Positions 5,742 to 8,710 of a stretch of 8,710 bases of DNA are shown in pieces (positions within the stretch are counted from its first letter, which is position 1; the number at the start of each line of letters is the position of its first letter). The notes under the pieces were generated by a model, which searched no databases, was not told where the DNA came from, and worked only from the letters and a program-made list of their open reading frames with translations. The stretch is from an uncultured Bacilli bacterium (GTDB lineage: Bacteria; Bacillota_I; Bacilli_A; RF39; UBA660). Location: assembly GCA_947631895.1 (NCBI GenBank), contig CANRMU010000036.1, positions 1 to 8,710 of the forward strand, written 5' to 3'. The position numbers and the translations under genes were made by a program.

Positions 5742-6269
5742 ATGAACACAGAAGAAAAAATGAAAAAAGCAATCGTAGCTTTAGAAAACAAATTATTAAA
5801 TATCAGAGCAGGAAGAGCAAATCCTAGTATGTTAAATGGGATAAATGTTATGTATTATGATGTTCCAACTCCAATTCAAAGTCTTGCTAATATCACAGTT
5901 CCTGAAGCAAGACAATTAATGGTTAAACCTTTTGATAGAAGTACCTTAAAAGAAATTGAAAGAGCTATTAATGAAGCTAATATTGGAATTACGCCAATAA
6001 ATAATGGGGAACTTATTATTTTAACAGTTCCAGAACTTACGGAAGATAAAAGAAAAGATTATGTTAAAGAAGCTAAAAATGTTTGTGAAGAAGCTAAAGT
6101 TGCTTTAAGAAATATTAGACAAGATGCTAATAATGAAATTAAAAAATTAGAATTACCAGAAGATGAAGAAAAATTAGAACTAGAAGATATTCAAGAATTA
6201 ATTAATAAATATAATAAAATTGTTGATGAACATTTAAAAGAAAAAGAAAGTGAATTAATGAGTTTCTAA
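5742..6269 (+). CDS. frr: Ribosome recycling factor
   Basis: RRF acts with EF-G to split the post-termination ribosome into subunits in the cytosol. The protein has 175 aa against about 185 in E. coli; the N-terminal helix is about 8 residues shorter. Family hallmarks are in order: IRAGRANPSML (21-31), YYDVPTPIQSLANITVPEAR forming the domain II region, KPFDRS, LTEDKRKD and the RNIRQDAN block (123-130) in the long helix, ending in ELMSF. The start has a strong SD (GAAGG at 5731-5735, 6 nt gap). In many bacteria frr follows pyrH and tsf. Here it stands alone behind redox genes, with its own promoter and a terminator overlapping its 3' end. Confidence 0.95.
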   Translation: MNTEEKMKKAIVALENKLLNIRAGRANPSMLNGINVMYYDVPTPIQSLANITVPEARQLMVKPFDRSTLKEIERAINEANIGITPINNGELIILTVPELTEDKRKDYVKEAKNVCEEAKVALRNIRQDANNEIKKLELPEDEEKLELEDIQELINKYNKIVDEHLKEKESELMSF

Positions 6270-6283
6270 TCATTAATTTTTTT
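6253..6283 (+). terminator. Terminator overlapping the frr stop
   Basis: AATTAATGA (6253-6261) and TCATTAATT (6270-6278) form a perfect 9-bp stem around an 8-nt loop that contains most of the frr stop codon. A run of seven T ends at 6283. The left arm is inside the coding sequence, so translating ribosomes should interfere with folding. The stem is AT-rich, so readthrough into the ABC genes 14 nt downstream is possible; no separate promoter for them is visible. Confidence 0.6.
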
Positions 6284-6296
6284 ATAAGAGGCGATT

Positions 6297-7196
6297 ATGT
6301 TAAAACTAGAAAATGTTACAAAATATTATGGTAATCATTTAGCAGTTGATGATTTATCATTGACTGTTAGGGAAGGTGAAATATTTGGCTTATTGGGGGT
6401 AAATGGTGCAGGCAAGACTACAACTTTTAGAATGATTATTGGGCTACTTGAACAAACAAAAGGCCAAATAACTTTAGATGATAAACCTATTAATTATGAT
6501 TTAACTGACCAAATAGGTTTTCTAACCGAAGAGCGAAGTCTACTTACTAAATTAACCGTTAAAGAACAAATGATAATGTATGGTACCTTAAAAGGTATGA
6601 AAGAAAAAGATATCTTAGAAAAATTAGATTATTATTTAAATCGTTTTCATATAAGTGAATATAAAAATCGTAAAATAAAAGAATTAAGTAAAGGAAATCA
6701 ACAAAAAATTCAATTTATAAGTGCCATTATAAATGATCCAAAACTATTAATACTAGATGAACCATTTACGGGTTTAGATCCAATAAATGTTGAAGAATTT
6801 GTTAAAGTGATGAAAGAATTTAAAGAAAAAAATAGGATTATTATTTTTTCATCACATCGAATGGAACATGTTGAAATGTTTTGCGATAATTTAGTTGTTT
6901 TAGTTAAAGGTAAAAGTGTTTTAAAAGGAAGTATTAAACAAATTAAAAAAGATTATCGTAAGAAAAATATTCATATTATTGGCGATGTTGATGAAGAAAA
7001 ATTAAAGAGTGTTAAAGGCGTATTAGAAGTAGTAGATAATGCTAATGAAATAATTGTTAAAATAGAAGATGAAAAATATATTAATGATGTTTTTGAAATT
7101 GTTAAAAAAGGTCAAAATATTATTAAATTTATGGTTGAAGATCCTTCATTAAATGAAATATTTTTAAGTAAAGTAGGTGCATACTATGAAGAATAA
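6297..7196 (+). CDS. ABC transporter ATP-binding protein, NatA-like
   Basis: A cytoplasmic ATPase subunit of an ABC-2 type exporter, 299 aa. Motifs are complete: Walker A GVNGAGKTT (34-42), the Q-loop region reading FLTEERSL (75-82) as in the NatA/YhaQ group, signature LSKGNQQ (130-136), Walker B LLILDEP (150-156), D-loop GLD (159-161) and His187 of the H-loop. A C-terminal extension after about residue 215 fits the DUF4162-like domain of this group. NatA/NatB systems export sodium or other cations, and related ones export peptides or drugs; the substrate here cannot be read from sequence. The start has SD AAGAGG with a 5 nt gap. Its 3' end overlaps the permease start by 11 nt, so the two are co-expressed. 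Confidence 0.93.
   Translation: MLKLENVTKYYGNHLAVDDLSLTVREGEIFGLLGVNGAGKTTTFRMIIGLLEQTKGQITLDDKPINYDLTDQIGFLTEERSLLTKLTVKEQMIMYGTLKGMKEKDILEKLDYYLNRFHISEYKNRKIKELSKGNQQKIQFISAIINDPKLLILDEPFTGLDPINVEEFVKVMKEFKEKNRIIIFSSHRMEHVEMFCDNLVVLVKGKSVLKGSIKQIKKDYRKKNIHIIGDVDEEKLKSVKGVLEVVDNANEIIVKIEDEKYINDVFEIVKKGQNIIKFMVEDPSLNEIFLSKVGAYYEE
7175..7179 (+). promoter_or_regulatory. Ribosome binding site that decides the permease start
   Basis: AGGTG lies 6 nt before ATG 7186. The longest ORF starts at GTG 7177, which is part of this site, so 7186 is preferred. Confidence 0.65.
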
Positions 7197-8493
7197 ATTT
7201 AAATTTTTAATTAAACAAAGTTTAATGAAGAAAATAGGAACTAAATGGTTTAAAATTGCTAATATTATTATTGCAATATTATTAATTGGCATTTTTAATA
7301 TTGATAAAATTATTACTTTTTTTGGGGGAGATTTTGATGATTTAACAACTATTTATGTTATTGATAAATTAAATGCATATGATGATTTTGAAAATGATTT
7401 TAATTTAGTTGCTAATGATTTAGATATGAAAGATTATAAATTAGAACAGTCTTTTAAAAGTGAAGAAGAAGAAATAAGTGATTTAGAAAATGAATTAGAT
7501 AAAATAGTTTTAGTTATTGATAAAAAAAATGATAATTACTTGGATGGTAAAATAATTAGTTATAATGAAGTTGGAACAATTACTAAACAATTAATTAATA
7601 CTTCACTAAATAGTTTAAAAACTAAAATAGTTATAGAAGAAAATAATTTAAGTGAAGAAGAAATAATGGCTTTAACTAGTCCAGTTAATGTTGAATTACA
7701 AACACTAAATCCTGAAAAAAATGATGCTGATAATAAAGAATTTATTTCAGTAGGTGTAATGATGATTTTTATCTTGCCATGCTTTTTATTAATTACTTTA
7801 CTTGTCCAAATGATTGGAGCTGAAGTAAATGATGAAAAATCTTCTAAAAGTATGGAAATAATTATTTCAAATGTTTCACCAAAAGCTCATTTCTTATCTA
7901 AGATTATTGCCTCAACTTTATTTGTAGCTATTCAAGGATGCTTATTTATTTTATATGCTTTACTAGCCATGGGAGTAAGAGTAATTATGGGTGGTTCTCT
8001 TTCACTTAGCCTTAGTAGTGGAGAACTTAGAGAAATTATTTCAGTTGTTAATGAACTGGGAATAACAAGTTTATTAGTAAAAGGACTACCAATTATTATC
8101 ATTTTATTTATCTTTTCTTTTATCTCATATGCTATTATCTCAGGAGTCTTAGCGTCCATGACAACTAGTACCGAAGATTTTCAACAACTCCAAATGCCTT
8201 TAATGATTATTCTAGTCTTAGGTTATTATTTAGCTATGATGGCTACAACTTTTGAAGGTTCTTTATTTATTAAAGTTATTTCTTTTATACCAATGTTATC
8301 ATTTTTAATATCACCAACATTATTTTTATTAGGCCAAGTAACATTATTAGAATTGGGAATATCTACAGCTATATCAGGAATATTTATGTTTATTATTTTT
8401 AAGTATGGTTTAAGAATTTATAAAGTAGGTATTTTAAATTATTCATCAGAAAAATTATGGCAAAAATTATTTAAATCAATTAAAGAAAAATGA
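7186..8493 (+). CDS. ABC transporter permease, NatB-like (ABC-2 type)
   Basis: The membrane subunit paired with the ATPase before it, 435 aa from ATG 7186. One N-terminal membrane helix (about 19-42) is followed by an acidic external domain of roughly 140 residues, then a bundle of five or six helices from about residue 186 to 420 and a basic cytoplasmic tail. The segment EVNDEKSSKSMEI starting at residue 213 corresponds to the E-K-s-s-x-x-ME-I coupling region of ABC-2 permeases. Overall shape matches the NatB/YhaP group, in which one permease probably dimerises with two ATPase subunits. The gene overlaps the ATPase gene by 11 nt. No terminator is visible after the TGA, and a new promoter starts within 15 nt. 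Confidence 0.9.
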   Translation: MKNKFKFLIKQSLMKKIGTKWFKIANIIIAILLIGIFNIDKIITFFGGDFDDLTTIYVIDKLNAYDDFENDFNLVANDLDMKDYKLEQSFKSEEEEISDLENELDKIVLVIDKKNDNYLDGKIISYNEVGTITKQLINTSLNSLKTKIVIEENNLSEEEIMALTSPVNVELQTLNPEKNDADNKEFISVGVMMIFILPCFLLITLLVQMIGAEVNDEKSSKSMEIIISNVSPKAHFLSKIIASTLFVAIQGCLFILYALLAMGVRVIMGGSLSLSLSSGELREIISVVNELGITSLLVKGLPIIIILFIFSFISYAIISGVLASMTTSTEDFQQLQMPLMIILVLGYYLAMMATTFEGSLFIKVISFIPMLSFLISPTLFLLGQVTLLELGISTAISGIFMFIIFKYGLRIYKVGILNYSSEKLWQKLFKSIKEK

Positions 8494-8505
8494 AAAAATA
8501 CAACC

Positions 8506-8534
8506 TTGCTAAACACTAAAAATTATTATATAAT
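8506..8534 (+). promoter_or_regulatory. Promoter of the last gene
   Basis: TTGCTA (8506-8511) and a consensus TATAAT (8529-8534) are separated by 17 bp. The start codon at 8567 follows after a leader of about 26 nt with AAGGGA (8552-8557) as SD. This separates the final gene from the exporter operon. Confidence 0.65.
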
Positions 8535-8566
8535 TTAGATAGTTTAAGAATAAGGGAATTGGTAAT

Positions 8567-8710
8567 ATGAAATTAAGATATAAATTATCATTATTAATAA
8601 TTGGCTTAATGCTAGTAGGATGTTTATTTGTAACTCAATCATATGCCTTATGGATAATGACTGAAGAACAAACAAATAATAATGAAATGGAGATAGGATG
8701 TTTTAGTATT
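8567..8710 (+). CDS. Secreted protein, 5' end only (possible SipW-type signal peptide)
   Basis: Only the first 48 codons are inside the window and the frame is open to the edge. A basic start (KLRYK) is followed by a hydrophobic stretch to about residue 23, so the product is exported. Two processing sites are possible: a lipobox-like LVGC (16-19), giving a lipoprotein, or cleavage after QSYA (24-27). The sequence after the latter (ALW, then acidic and Asn-rich residues, then IGCF) resembles the N-terminus of SipW-dependent, TasA/camelysin-like proteins, in which a short A-[FYL]-[FW] segment precedes an acidic T/S-rich stretch and N-x4-G. The family call rests on this short pattern only. Promoter and SD (AAGGGA, 9 nt gap) support the start. 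Confidence 0.6.
   Translation, partial: MKLRYKLSLLIIGLMLVGCLFVTQSYALWIMTEEQTNNNEMEIGCFSI

Noticed and set aside
7932..8159. 75-aa open frame on the - strand inside the permease gene
   Set aside because: It overlaps clear transmembrane coding sequence and shows no recognisable protein motif.
1..8710. Mycoplasma genetic code (TGA read as Trp)
   Set aside because: Trp positions in conserved motifs use TGG, and three genes end at TGA exactly where the next gene overlaps or a family's C-terminus is expected.

Overview
The window is strongly AT-rich, with short intergenic gaps and every recognisable gene on the + strand. The genes look like those of a low-GC Firmicutes/Bacilli-type bacterium, most likely an uncultured gut relative of the Erysipelotrichia or Mollicutes-like (RF39-type) lineages. 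This placement is inferred from composition and protein style, not from a marker search. Tryptophan is read as TGG and TGA is a real stop (dgkA, the first thioredoxin-like gene and the permease), so the standard bacterial code applies. A D-Ala-D-Ala carboxypeptidase and a DgkA-type lipid kinase point to a peptidoglycan wall, unlike true mycoplasmas.

Layout: (1) 1-217 holds the possible tail of an upstream gene, a palindrome and a strong intrinsic terminator. (2) 218-2519 is a tight operon of purine nucleoside phosphorylase (deoD), a DgkA-family lipid kinase (2 nt gap) and a membrane-anchored S11 carboxypeptidase (ATGA overlap). The last two belong to wall precursor and lipid-carrier metabolism. 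(3) 2518-2630 is a compact regulatory patch: a hairpin closing the first operon, a 39-bp tandem palindromic repeat and a near-perfect sigma-A promoter embedded in that repeat. (4) 2631-3824 is an orphan AAA/DUF4143 ATPase. (5) 3839-5703 encodes three consecutive single-pass proteins predicted to face outward: an NRCH-type DNA/RNA nuclease, a thioredoxin-like protein without its active-site cysteines, and a second thioredoxin-like protein with an intact CLSC motif. (6) 5742-6269 is ribosome recycling factor (frr), with its own promoter and a terminator whose stem starts inside the gene. (7) 6297-8493 is a NatA/NatB-type ABC exporter (ATPase plus permease, overlapping ORFs). (8) From 8567 a new promoter drives a secreted protein cut off by the window end.

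Most of the window is ordinary chromosome. The points worth a second look are the repeat-built promoter of the ATPase, the nuclease plus paired thioredoxin-like proteins, and substitutions at motif positions in the carboxypeptidase (SGA for SxN) and the lipid kinase (N for D). For four genes the Shine-Dalgarno position argues for a start codon downstream of the longest ORF.
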